Assembly: GCF_027596085.1 (NCBI RefSeq)
Contig: NC_072467.1
Coordinates: 14,191,976 to 14,255,975 of the forward strand
Length of the DNA: 64,000 nt
Reading direction: 5' to 3'
Source of the DNA: Anoplopoma fimbria
Taxonomy: Eukaryota; Chordata; Actinopteri; Perciformes; Anoplopomatidae
Shown here: positions 13,462 through 26,084 of the stretch, piece after piece
Layout: each line of letters begins with the position of its first letter
Numbering within the stretch: the stretch's first letter is position 1
Made by a program: the position numbers and the translations under genes
The notes under the pieces: model-generated
Told to the model about the DNA's origin: nothing
Database searches by the model: none
The model's input: only the letters and a program-made list of their open reading frames with translations

Positions 13462-15748
13462 CTGAGGAAGAAGTTAGAGAGTGAGGTAGGAGCTCAGAAA
13501 ATGTGTTGTACTGCTGCTTTTGCACATTGTAGCCCATCTACTCCAAATTATGTATTTTGCACATGACTGCTGGCCAACATACAACCAGTTTAATTTTCTT
13601 CCTTTAGGTAGCAATCGTATAAAGTTAATTTTTGTATAATATGCAAATGAACTTGTAGACCCTTGAAGTGAGTTAAAATAGGTAATTCCCAGTGGCATGT
13701 GGTCCATTAAGGGCAAGCCCCTCCTGCATTGCAATACATATTTTAATGTGTTTTTTTATTGTTGTGTTAAACATTTCAGTTGTTACTTTAACATAAATCA
13801 TACATTGAAATGGGCGAGGATTAATGAAAAAAAGCTGCCTGCAGTCTTTGTCTATGGAGCAAAGGATGTAACACCCCATATGCGTCATATGTGAGGATTT
13901 TCTGGTGGCCCCTTATAGGTTGACAATACACAATGTAAAAAAAATATCTAGGGAAGAACATTTTAGGCCCAATGGGGAGGCTTTAGGATAGCTGTCGGTA
14001 AAAATTAGCTTGAGTTGGTTTAAAAGAATGGCACTTTTTTTCTCAATATTTGTATTCTTTTCTGGCTAATAATGATGTTTTTTGCAACATTCTTAAATAG
14101 CTAGAGGGCTTATTGACTAGACTGCTCAACCACCAGAGTATGGCCTCCGGCTTCTAGCCTTAGACCAACAAGTAATGATGGCTAAATAAATAAATAAATG
14201 GTTATTCATTTATTGTTGAAAATGTTATTGCCATGTACAATTGATGTATGTAGTAGTATCCTAGAAATTCATGAATTTTGGGTACATTTTATGATTGCAT
14301 TTAGAGATGGATCAGTCCTTGCATCTGAGTGTCATTGACCAAAAAACTATGAAAAGAAGTTTATTTTTTATTTTTTTTCTCCTGTGAAATATCCTGCTCA
14401 ATAGGCCCACAGACATATATTTCGGTTAATAAGGACATTTAATTTTTGTTAGAGAAGAGATACAAGTTAAGCGCAAGCTTGTTGTGTGTATTACAGTATT
14501 GTGAATATGAGTGTGTGGGTGCATTTTACCCATCTTGTTGGAACATAAATCACAGTCAAAATGCAGGGATTGGTATTACTTTTTGTGGACGAATGGGGTC
14601 AATTGCTCATAGTAACCATGTAAATCATTACATTTTAGAGTGAAGACCTGGTTTAAGGTTACGGTAAGGGTTAGGATTAGGCTGGTAGCTGTTAAGGGTT
14701 AGAGTTTGTCTCTAGAAAATGAATGTAAGTCAATGTAATGTCCCCAATATTCACAGAAACACAAGTGTTTCTGTGTGTGTGAGCACATTGGGTTGGAAGG
14801 TAATGGGGCGTCCCCTGTTTACCTGTCAGGGAGAGTAAACAGCCACCATGTTGCGTGCATTGTTGCTGACAATCGCAGCCATTTTCCCATTAAGTCCCCA
14901 ACTCATCGATTAGTTTAGCAGGTCTGTGTCTGCCGGGTGAACTCTGTTTCTGATTCATCATACTCGCTGCTAATGGCAGCGGTAACGTTACAGCTGTGTA
15001 CGTAACAGTGCAGTGTGAATCACAATTAAATAACGCATAAAAAAGGTAATACTGAAAGGGAGCTCTTGCCAATGCTCTGCTGTTGAATGAAACTGCTAAT
15101 ACTAACCTTTCCTCTGCTTTTATCCGTTCCTACCACATCTACCAGCATCAAAACTGGATGTAAGCGGTAAAGTAGTAAAGCCCGCCTTCTGCACAATTCA
15201 ATTGGCTGCTTTGGCACGTGTGACGTTGACGAGCGGTGCGACTCCAAGCCTGGTACTGATTTTATATTTGTAACCTTGTGTGCATCTAAATGCCGCTAAA
15301 AAAATACACTGAACACTGGTCATGTGGGCGACGCGTTTCTAGAGACACTTCTTGGTGTAATTGGGGCCTAAGGTGGCCTAACCTTTACAGGTTGACCACC
15401 TATTCTCATACTGCCGAGTTTGCCCAGCTTTTAAAAAAAGATATGACATATATATATTTACTGTTTAACTTATTGTATTTTTTTATATTTGTATTGTAGG
15501 TTACAGTTAACTATTAACATCCTGATCCAGTGGATGGCATACATTTATAAAATGTTCACTACATGATGATTCATCAAAAAAGGAAGTCGGTGACACTTCT
15601 GAGTTGTGACTCAGCGTCAACGATGCACATTATGTTCGGACAATATGTTAGTGCCGTTTTGGAGGGAGCGATGGGGTTCAAAGACTGAGGAAGGTGAGGG
15701 AGTGTGAGTTGTGTGAAGTTAAATACAAAGTGTTCCCAGTAGTCAACC

Positions 15749-15789
15749 TGTGCGTGTGTGTGTATTTGTGTGTGTGTGTGTGTGTGTGT
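15749..15789. repeat. interrupted TG microsatellite
   Basis: TGTGCGTGTGTGTGTATTTG then TG repeats; about 90 bp before the longer TG tract. Confidence 0.9.
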
Positions 15790-15876
15790 CTTTTCAGCTT
15801 CACTGACTTTTAAATCTCTAATGGAGGAAGTGATGCCAATGAAGTAGCAGCTTGTTGTGTGCCCGTTTTTTTTTTT

Positions 15877-15880
<4 letters not shown>

Positions 15881-15972
<92 letters not shown>
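15881..15972. repeat. (TG)46 microsatellite preceded by T14
   Basis: Pure TG run directly after a T-tract at 15866-15879. Open frames reading poly-Thr/His through it are artefacts. Confidence 0.97.
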
Positions 15973-15975
<3 letters not shown>

Positions 15976-16221
15976 CTGTGAGACCATGGTGATTTGGAGG
16001 GCAACGGGTGCTGGCTAAATTAGCAGTATGTCCTGGAAGAATTGATGCCAGCACTTTAATGGAAACACAATTACTGAGTCAAAATTAGCATCCGAGGCAC
16101 AAAGAGACTCGCTGAAACACTGTCCCATAGAAGCATGAGCTTGCACACGCACACACACGCAAAAGCACCGGTAGACTTCCCTTCCTGGCGGCGGACTAAG
16201 TACCAATGTTCTATTCTGCGG

Positions 16222-16240
16222 GGCAAAGCATCCTGGGAGC
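16222..16240 (-). promoter_or_regulatory. ZNF143/SBS-like motif
   Basis: On the minus strand GCTCCCAGGATGCTTTGCC fits the ZNF143 core well. It sits in a CNE-like block (16160-16350). Confidence 0.35.
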
Positions 16241-18849
16241 AAATAACATCTAATCACAGCAGACATAATGCTGCTCATTAGCTTACCAACCGCAATTTAC
16301 AATTTGGGCATTTAGCTTGAGCTCTCATCCAGAGCAGCTGCAGGTAAAAAAAAAAGTTTTAGTAATGGCTCCCAGATTTACTGCTCATGTTTGCCCATTC
16401 ATAAATTCCTTATATTTGGTAAGTATTATTTCAAGTATTATTTCAATCCAGTGCATTCACTGTTTTCACTGGGGATGTTTTTTAGAGTTCACGATGTGCT
16501 GCATACATCTACCTCAAACAGATCATGGTGAGGTATGTGTGGTGCATGGTGGGTATATAAAATTCTGAAATTTGACACCAGAAACGAGGCCTGGTTCCTA
16601 CATCCTGTGAGTGGTTAAGTTTAGGTTACATTGCACTTAGCTTAAGATAAGTGAAAGGATTAACGGTTGTTTGGATATTGAAACAGTACACTTTCTTACT
16701 AGTGTCACTGTTCAATTTTCAAATATTTTAACAAGCTGCCATCTTTTTATAACCGTAAAGGTGCCATGTATAATTGCTGAACAAGTGTTTCTAATAGATA
16801 GGGGGCAGAAATTCACTACAGCCACATATCTTTGACCCATGTCAATATAACAACAATGAACACAAATCAAAACTATAAGAAACTATTTAACTATGTTGTC
16901 ATTTTTAGCTTGGGTGAAAGATAATGGAGTTCATCCTCTGGTGAGCAGGACTGTGCTTAATTAAAGTAATACTAATGTGCCCGTTAGATTTTATATGTGT
17001 AAGGGAATAGTTTGACCAAAACAGTGCTGGGGGTTAAAAGAAAGAATATACACAATAGACAAAACAAATCTGGAGGATATTAGCCATCAATTAGTTTTGT
17101 TAGAAACTCTTTGAATGGACCAAACTGTTGGTGGGGTGGGGGCACGTTTAGCCAAAAGGACACCACCAGTTCTTTGAACACACACTGATTTACACCAAGA
17201 AGATACACCGGCATCTGTCTATTTTCTATGTCCCAGCCATCAATCCCCATGTAACAGCTAAAGTAGCTCCACACTATTTCTTACTTAAGGCTGAAGGAGA
17301 TTTACATAATGGTCCGGGTGGAACAGTTCCCGCTGTCAGTATGTCACTCTGTCAGACAGGCTCATTCATCAATCACCATGGATCGCACTTGTACGGCCTA
17401 CGACGGGGCTCTAACAAGGTTCTTGCAGCGAGGCACGCCAAACTGCGGTGACTATATTTGATGGGGGAGCTGAGTCTGTCATTTATATTTATAAATTTAT
17501 AACAGGCAGTTCACTAAAAAGCATTTTTCATAAATAGCCAGGCAGGAGTCCGCGGCGGCTTCACTCCCACCTTTAGAGAAGGAAAGTGAGGGTGTAAAGG
17601 AAGAAGGAACAGTGCCTAACAAGCAGTGGGGGGTTGTAGTCGGTGACGAGGTTCAAATTAAGGCGACAACCTGCAGAGGTTCTGAAATGGGCCCATCCAT
17701 CACTCCGGGTTCACGAGCTGGCACACCGCTCTCTGTGACCACACTCAGGTCAACCTCTGCAGACCTGTAATACTCTGTGTACTAATGAGGGGAAGTTTGA
17801 TCACTGGTCGGAGCCAATGAAGTTCTGAAATAGCACGGTAGAGTCAAACAAAGTCAAGTCAGAAATTCAAGACAGGTGACAAAGATCCAATACTCGTGAG
17901 CCGGCACGGCATTGGTATTTTAAAACACCTGAGTAGTGTGAGAGTGGTGGATGGTAACAAAGTACATTTATTCAATTACTGTATTCATTTTAAATAATAT
18001 GTACTTGGGTATTTCCATTTAATGGCACAGTGTGGAACATATTGTCCTTTTTACCCCACAACATTTAACTACTGAGTTGGTACATTAACAATGTAGAGAC
18101 AAAACATTAAATATAAAAAAATATAAAATGTTGAAGACAAACCTCTAACCATAGGAAAAGCAAAACGTTTTACCTCACGGTTCAGTTACTAGGTTACAAT
18201 ATTCACATCTTGACTTTGTTTTTAATTTGTGTTTTCAGGGTCAAGAATTTATGCTCAGGATATTAATTACGTACATTAGCTCCACTGCTACTGGCAGCAC
18301 AATATAAATACTGCTTACACATGATCATTTAACACCATTGTTTTCTTATTTATTTTTCCACTAAAGTACTGTCCTTAAGTACAATTGATGCTTCTTATTA
18401 CATTATACATTTCAGAGGGAAAGATAATTCCTGACTGCATTTAATTAAAAATGTTGTTAGTAGTAACTGTTCTTTGCAGATTCAGGTTTTACATGTGAAA
18501 TATATAACAACATGACCAATATATGAGTGGGAAATATAATACATTGTTACAGGTTTGAATACCCAAAAGTCTACAACAACGTAAACGAAGCCCTGAGAGG
18601 CAAGCGAGAAAAATAAATTCTAGTGATCAATTTTCGAAGTCTGATGTAAAATGTTTTCTCTCCTGTGTTTATGAATTAAGAACAGGTTAAAAAAGGTTTT
18701 GCTGGATGAATCATTCTAAGTTTGTTCATTCTAAGATGTTTTTATTCTATCTGTGAAAAAGGTGGAATAATAACTTTTGCTAGAATAATTTCCCTGAGTT
18801 ACTTTTGTTTTGTTTTACATCCGTGAAAACAGGTGCAAAATTGTAATTC

Positions 18850-19079
18850 TCATTTCGGCCACAAGAGGCTGAAGTGCACCACTACCCCATTTTTGAAATA
18901 GGACTAAAATAATTCACGTTTTCTTCAAGGTGAGTTTTAATTTCTCCTCGCAACACAGTACACAGTTTTTGTGCCAGAACGTTTTGTAAATTAAATCTCG
19001 CCTGGTAGAAAAGTAGCTTTTTTTGTACAATTTAGAACATAGGGTAGTGGTATACTTCAGCCTCTTGTGGCCAAAATGA
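18850..19079. mobile_element. foldback / MITE-like element (inverted arms)
   Basis: The left arm at 18850-18891 contains GGCCACAAGAGGCTGAAGTG then CACCACTACCCC. The right arm, about 19038-19079, is its near-exact reverse complement. Weaker complementarity continues inwards (AGGTGAGTTTTAATTT against AGGCGAGATTTAATTT), so most of the 230 bp could fold on itself. There is no coding capacity. The layout fits a short palindromic MITE; the superfamily is undetermined and I see no clear target duplication. Confidence 0.65.
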
Positions 19080-20836
19080 CTATTTAGCATTTTTACTAGT
19101 TATTTTGATTAAGTAAATATCTTGGAGGACTTGTCTAATAGATATTTTTACGTTGTGCATCTACTACTTTTATTCACAGGACAATTACAGTTTGTTACAA
19201 CTTTGTATTTTTCATGGTAGTTTTATTGAATGTGTTAGGATGAACACCAGAGTGTGTTGAAAACAAGCCAATGTTTATCCAGATTATTATTCCGTGATCA
19301 AATGGAAATCGATGCACACATGACATGTCCCCTATAAATCCTCATAACACAGGACAACTGTATGATCGGCACTACAACAAGCACATCATGTCACAGTTAA
19401 AGCAGGATGTGGGGATGTAAACTGATGGATGTTTACAACAGACAGTTTGAGAGAGGTCTGTTTTCAGTCGGATTGTCTGACTGCTTGTCTTTGTTGAACC
19501 ATTTAATAATTTTTTTAATGGCCTGATCTCAGAAGTTACTTTGGTGAGCGTGATGTTAAACCATTAGAACCAAAGGCCAGAGCTACAAAAAACAAAAAAA
19601 GTGGTAATATACCAAAATCATCTTTTAAGTAAAGGATCTGAATACTTCTATGTCCAGTGGCATTGAGACAGTGGGCTATGCATCTTTCAATTTGTTTATT
19701 CTGTGATGTTCACATCAAAAGATGGCTGAGATGCAAAGTTCTTCTGCTTCAATAAAAAAAAAAATCCCTCAGCTCTGGAAAAATCCATACATCTGTAAAT
19801 GACTTACAAAATAAGATTAGGTAAAAGGGAAGATTCTGTAACTGCTTGAAATCAAATAGTGTTCAGGGAAATTTGTGTCAAATTCAGTCAAGTTCAATGC
19901 TTCATATCACATCTTAAGATGTGAGATCTTAAGAATTAAAGATATATCAGTTTTGTAAATGCTCGATATGGATTCTGTGGTTGATAACCAGCGACGATGC
20001 TACGTACACAGCCGCTGTTTGAAGGGAAACTAATTAACATGGCCATGTTAAATGCTGCAGGCAGAAGGGGTTTGGGGAAGGGAAGAAAAAAAAGAAGAAA
20101 CTGAGGGATGACTCGTCGCAAGTCTGTTTTAAAAATGTTAATTATTACAGGCTTGTCGGGCAAACTGGGTGAAATCATGGTCACCTGTGGTGTTGCTCCG
20201 TGGGTCGGTCTGCTCTGATTTGTGTACAGAGTTGTTGCTGAATGCAGTTGCACATTTGGTTTCTGTTTCTTCAATTTTGTTGAATAGAGGTGGTATTTAA
20301 AAGACAATTGAAATCTTGTCTTTTTATAACAAATGTTTATGTTTGTATGCATTTTCAATTGGTCTATCATGGATTATGTTATACTTTGATCAAGGAATTT
20401 AAAGTATTTTCATCACCTGTATGAATGTGAATGTAAAATATTAAGTTTGCTAATCAGATCAGGTTTTATTTAGTTTTAGCATACATAATTATATGATTAA
20501 AGTATTTATACTAAATTTTGTTTTCAGACATGTAAGGACCATGTGGAAGATACCTATATTTATCAGCCATCTTCCAGAAGTTCAGTTACACAAGATAAAC
20601 CACACACAACCAGCATGTCTGGAGAGAACATAACACAGTACAAAGCTGGCTTTACACTGGGTCCTTCAAAGTTTTTACACCAGGCCCATGTGCCACTATG
20701 ACACGATCACAGATGAATGGCAATCGATGCCTGAGCTATGTGATTAGACAGCTGTGTGGAGATGACAGAGTAGGCAGGGTTTGAACTTCTCCGTCACCAT
20801 TTCAGCATCGAGTGCAACACCATATTATCGTAAGAC

Positions 20837-21021
20837 GTGGTAAATGGAATAGCATTTGTAAAGCGCCTTTTTAGTCTTCAGACCACTCAAAGCACACATT
20901 CACACACAAACATCCAAACACCATGTGAGGCGGCAGCTGGCATACGTGCGTTTGAATATTGAGATTTGAGGAGCCGAGGATTGATCTCCCGATTGCAAGA
21001 CGACCAGCTCTACCTCTACCT
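20837..21021 (+). repeat. family-A dispersed repeat copy
   Basis: Contains the blocks GGTAAATGGAATAGC, AAAGCGCCTTTT, GACCACTCAAAGC and GAGCCGAGGATTGATCTCCC, then a CGACCAGCTCTACCTCTACC end. The same order occurs at 38925-39090, 50709-51020 and 53651-53925. Non-coding, strongly decayed. Confidence 0.6.
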
Positions 21022-21670
21022 TTGTGTTCCCAGTTGAGTTTACAAAGCATCACAGTGTACGAATGCAACGCTATCGTCAGCTGAATGAAGCTCCATTATC
21101 AGACTTTCTCATCAGCACGTGAATGCACCACTAGGATGGATTCATAGGATGTAAAACTATTCAAACATTAAAAACAAGTAACATTGATTTCGATAGTGGA
21201 CTACAATGAAACAGAGCCAATGGCCCCTGGAAGGAAGGAAGAATGTATAATAAAACAACAGCACTGCTAGCATAAATTAGGAAATGGTTATCAGTGTTGA
21301 AAGTTGCTATCGGGCGAAACAACTGGTAATGCCCATTAAGGCCTTATCCTTATAAAAAACAATGGGTCTACGAAGTATTGTATTGCGAGGACAATAACTT
21401 AATAGTACAATTTGTGTATTCAATATCCTTCACATTCCTTAACACCCTTTAATATTTACTTAATACTCACATAATATGTAAAAGTTTTGGTTTCCCCTAT
21501 GGAAATGGAACATTTTATGTAGGGCCAAATGAAATACAAAATTCATCAGTTTCACTGCCATCTCTTTAGTTCCCACTTGGGAGCTCTACTCCCAAAAGTC
21601 CAAAAGTCGAAAGCCATTCAAGGTCAATCAACTCACAGCTTACAAACTGTTGCCTTTCAGCTGAACTCAC

Positions 21671-21843
21671 CTGAGAAACTTATTGAGATCGCCATGCTTC
21701 ATGTACTCAAAGACCATGATGAGAGGGTCTCCGTCCACGCACACCCCGTAGAACTTCACGATGTGCTCGTGCTGCAGGTTGGTCAGCAACTCGGCCTCGC
21801 GCTGGAAATCCTTCCTGGCTGCAAGAGTGGGGTCCTTCAGTGT
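21671..21843 (-). CDS. ntrk3: ntrk3 kinase exon 2 (helix C to hinge)
   Basis: Seen: the minus strand encodes [20 protein letters not shown], then [20 protein letters not shown], then [17 protein letters not shown] plus the first two bases of an Arg codon. The glutamate in REAELL is the helix-C residue that salt-bridges the VAVK lysine. VFEYMKHGD is the hinge contacting ATP. The donor is GTGAGT at 21665-21670. The acceptor is unusual: a long pure CT tract ending CTAG directly before ACA, so the microsatellite is the polypyrimidine tract. The exon is 173 bp. [12 protein letters not shown] is diagnostic for TrkC, where TrkB has KDASDNARKDFH. The mature product is the cytoplasmic kinase N-lobe of the NT-3 receptor at the neuronal plasma membrane. 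Confidence 0.97.
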
Positions 21844-21844
21844 C

Positions 21845-21845
<1 letters not shown>

Positions 21846-21905
<60 letters not shown>
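21846..21905. repeat. (GA)30 microsatellite forming a polypyrimidine tract
   Basis: A 60-bp GA tract whose complement is (CT)n ending in CTAG, the splice acceptor of the second kinase exon (21843). The tract contains no AG in sense until the acceptor itself. Confidence 0.98.
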
Positions 21906-21907
<2 letters not shown>

Positions 21908-24900
21908 TTATAGTGGTTTACACAACAAAATAATGATCAGATCAAGGGTTGCACTTCGGTAGCTATGGAAACATCCCTTCCTCTGTGTTATTATATTCCA
22001 CTTCTATCACTTGCAATTTGCTTTAGCAAACAACATCTGGAGTAAAATGTGATACTGGTTAACATTGGCAGCAGTAATGGCGGCAACTTAGTGTGGGAAA
22101 ATGAAAAAGACAAAGAGGGAGGGGGACAAAGAACAGCCATCAGTAGCTACAGTTTATGTTGATGTATCTCTTATATCTCTTTTAATTATAATTTTCTTCA
22201 ATTTAAGGGTATCTTTAAAATATCTCTTTGTTTATCAATCCAAATGTGATAGATGATACATGACACCTCCCTTTAGACTTTGACTTAAGTTGCATAACAG
22301 ACAAACAAATGTGGCATTTGAAGGTGTAAGATAAAGTAGATCATGGAAAAGACAAAGTAGGTCACGGCTCTATTTCAGGTACCGGATCCTGTTTCTCTTT
22401 GGTGCACACATGGGACGCAGCCGCCAACTTGACCACACCTAGCTCCTTCATAAACCATATCTATAAGCTCATAACCGCCAATAACAACTAAGCATCAGCC
22501 AATTTTGTTACCATTTTTAGTTACCTTAGAATTACGATACTATGCATTTATACGTCAACTTAATAAAGAAAATGTAACATAAATGAATAAAAGCTTGGTT
22601 ACAGTAACAGAAGGAAATTCTTTGGAGCTTGTGTTTCATCTGATGCTTAACAGAAATATAATCTTAAATGTTATCTGTTTTCGTGTTCGCCCTCAATTCA
22701 TGGTACAAAACATAGCAGTAGTGCTGCTGTATCCATGTTCTTCACAGATCGCTGGGGTTAATGATAGCACAGCCTGCTGTTCTCAGCGGCTTACTGCCCC
22801 TACTTTTTAAATGTTAGTAGGAAGTGGTTGCTACCAATGGCAACCAAAGCACTACAATCGGTTGACAATTTCTAGAAATGGTTGCCAATGGCAACTTGAC
22901 AACCCTTACTGTCAAGCTCTGTTTTTCTTCTTCTGGTGTTTTTGGCAGATACCTAACAGTCAGGTGCATTCTGGACCGGAGGAGGGCCGAACCTGTATGT
23001 ATGTGTCCAAGAACTATATTTTTTATTTACTGATCAATTGAAAAATTGCAGACCAATTTAAATAACTAGGACCAAACGGAGAAAAACATGTAAACTTTAC
23101 TTTTAATGGCAATATGCAAAATGTAATAGCCCAATATGAAGAATTGCATTGATCTGGGCGAGTAGAGCAAAAAATGACGGCTCCAACAACAGCATACGCA
23201 CATTCACAGTGCAGTACAGCACAGCACACACAAATATGTTTACTCTACATAAACATACCTTTGTTCACCTTCCATTTCTTTGTCTCTCCCATTATCCTTC
23301 CCAGTTGTTCTCTTTAACACTACAGTGTACCTTACTTCCTTTCAAAACACCAAAAAACAAAAAAGCTTCTCAAGGGGCAGAGTAAAGAGAAAACATGCAA
23401 CTGAGAAAAAAGAAATACCCATTCATAACGCAGACTAACATGGACAAACCATCTGACAGAGGGCAGCTGTGTATTCTTCGTCTGCGAATGTCAATAATGG
23501 GTTGAAATGTTCAGATTACTGTTAATAGCTTTAATAGAATTACTGCTGCCATGGTAACCTTCTCCTTTATCTCGCTCGCCTATCTTCTCTTTCCTTCTCA
23601 GAGCTCTTCTGTTCATATAATATGAACGCAATGAGCGGAATGATGTACTTTTATATAGGTAATGCTAACAAAGTGGCACTATATAGAACAAACCTGTGGT
23701 TCAGTCGTAATGGACAAATTTGAGTAGGTCTTTGAAAATAGTTTTATAAAAGAGCCATTATATTCAATGGATCAGTGGCTAAGAGATAAATATGCAGACT
23801 GATCCAAATCACTCGTGAGATGAGGTGTGAACAATTCGAAAACCTTTTACAGTTATTCATTTGAGAAAAAGCCTGAGAAATAAGTGGTTGAGTGACCTTT
23901 TGAAACCTTGGCTCCATTTTGCTCCCGTTATTTATGGATAATGGCTTAGTCACTAATCTTATGGGCTTTTTCAGGGTAAATAAGGCTATTACCAATCAGC
24001 TGCCATGCAATTGGTACGATACATCCACAACCAAAATAAATATATACTAGTGTAATACCAAGAATAAAAAGTAAATGGATTTTGTCATGCCTGTTATTTT
24101 TATTTTCATCATGAGAAGAATATATTTTTGCAAGTTTTCCCACCATCATGCTTTGGAGGAGATAAACAGGAAGTAAATGTTAACATTTATAGCCTGTATT
24201 TCTTTACAGTTTGGTGAATCTATAACATAAAATGGCCCAGTAGCAGTTGCTGTTTGCACTGTAACCATGGATACAGATATCATCACCATAATTTTTTTGT
24301 GCGTCAATGAATTTTCTCGAACTGTTGTCTTTGTCATAAGCACTTTAACACAAAACATGACTACTACAGGGGGAAAAAGTGACATTATTTTTTTCTGTGA
24401 CTACATTCATTTTTCTGAATTTTAGCAGAGTAAATAAAAGAAGACAAACCTATCAAGATTTGCAGAACGGAAATATTCAAAATTGACACTATAGTGTACA
24501 ACAACACAGAGAATGCGTATTCCGAAACAATGCGGGGACATTTTTTTTACTTCTTTCAAGGCAACGCAGACCAGATCCACTCCTTCCCTTCTTACCTTTC
24601 ACAATAAAAGAGGACCAGAGAAAACTCAATTTCACTCAACATTGCCCTAAAATAAACCTCAATAAAATAGCTAACAGTAGTTTCGGCTATACAACAGTTT
24701 ACCTCAGACAGACTGCCATACGCTGTTTTGGTCCGATAGGAACGTAGACATGTCCTCTGTGTTTGCAAATCTTTTAGAATGATCTAGAATGTTTTGCAAC
24801 CGTCGTAACTTTGCATAGCTGCCTGTATGAATGGTTAAATGTGAAATATAATTGCAGTCCAGTATTTTGCATTTGTGTCATTCATTCCTCACACCCCTGG

Positions 24901-25229
24901 TGTGTAAAGGCCTTAAGTAACACTGATTCTAGCAGTATATGAGTATCTCAGAAGAATCAATGCATTCTTACACAAAATGTGTCAATTGGTTTCATATAAA
25001 TAGGTAGTTGCTGGTATTGAAATTAGGAAAATTATACCTGGTTGGAAAAAATATTAAGTAAAAAAAAAAGATCTTTGCTGAAAAATCTCTCTCACTTTGT
25101 TACCAAATGTGTTCTCATTCTCTTTTTGGTCAACAAAGATTTCACCTGTCACTATTCTAAGCAGTCATGTATACGTGTGCATGAATGATAAATTATGTTG
25201 TTCTTCTCATTAGTCTTTGGTAAGAATTT

Positions 25230-25420
25230 TACTCTTCGCCAAAAAGTTTCCCTAATTAGGTTTGGTGGATGGGTCAAACTAGCTAACTAAACAACTTTTA
25301 CTCAGGGGACCAGAGTTCTTGTCCCATGTGAAATCAAAAAGTTGTCTTATTCTACTGAAGACGTTCTGATGCGTGACGATAATGATGGCCACAGCTAAAG
25401 TTATGTAAGAAGCGTACTTA
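25230..25420 (+). repeat. family-C dispersed repeat copy
   Basis: TTTGGTGGATGGGTCAAACT, AACTTTTACTCAGGGGACCA and TTCTTGTCCCATGTGAAATC in the family order. Diverged. Confidence 0.5.
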
Positions 25421-26084
25421 CTTCAAGACAAAGCGGGAACTTTTTTCTAAACTTTGCCAAGTAGTTTTGCTGCCGGTCTGATCAACTGACTGCTCTTGTT
25501 TTTTGACTTCTTTGAAGTAATGTTGTGTTCCAAGATTTCAGCATTTAACTCATTGAGTATAGTGTTACTATCACAGACAGAAATAACGGACGAAACTACA
25601 AACAAATGACATGCTCCAAGTCACAATAATCCACAACCACCCTGTGTCTGCATTCAGTAGTGAACAAAAGAAAACATTTTGCCCGTCATTTACTGCTCTA
25701 CACATTCACCCCACTAATGTCCCCTCACTCACAAAGGTTTGGCAGAGCTGAATGCATGCGTTCTTTGTTTGTCTATAGGCCTGGCAGGCGGTCTGATCAG
25801 TCCTTATCCAACCCTCTGACGATCCCTCCCTGGCACACCAACATGAGGCCTTCCTGCAGCTGACTGCATGAACAATCTACTCTCTGTCATTGGATCTCCT
25901 TCAGGTTTTCAAACAAAAAAAACAAAACACGACAGCTTGTTCCAGAAACATTTCCCTGCACTTTCACTGGGTAATAGCTACCTGCCGAGGTACCCTCTGA
26001 GGGAACATTCAGTCTGGTTCCAGTAAGAAAGGGGGTCAATTATGATCATTGCTAAGGTATGGTACCTTCAATTTGAGCGAGAGA

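Larger units (their letters stand above)
13462..21670 (-). other. ntrk3: ntrk3 intron between kinase exons 2 and 3 (8.2 kb)
   Basis: Donor GTGAGT at 21670, acceptor cctcag at 13462. Contents: TG microsatellites at 15749-15789 and 15881-15972, a CNE-like block at about 16160-16350 with a ZNF143-type motif, another candidate block at about 17290-17560, a foldback element at 18850-19079, and a family-A repeat at about 20837-21021. The stretches 13500-15700, 17600-18800 and 19100-20800 show no supported feature. Confidence 0.6.
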
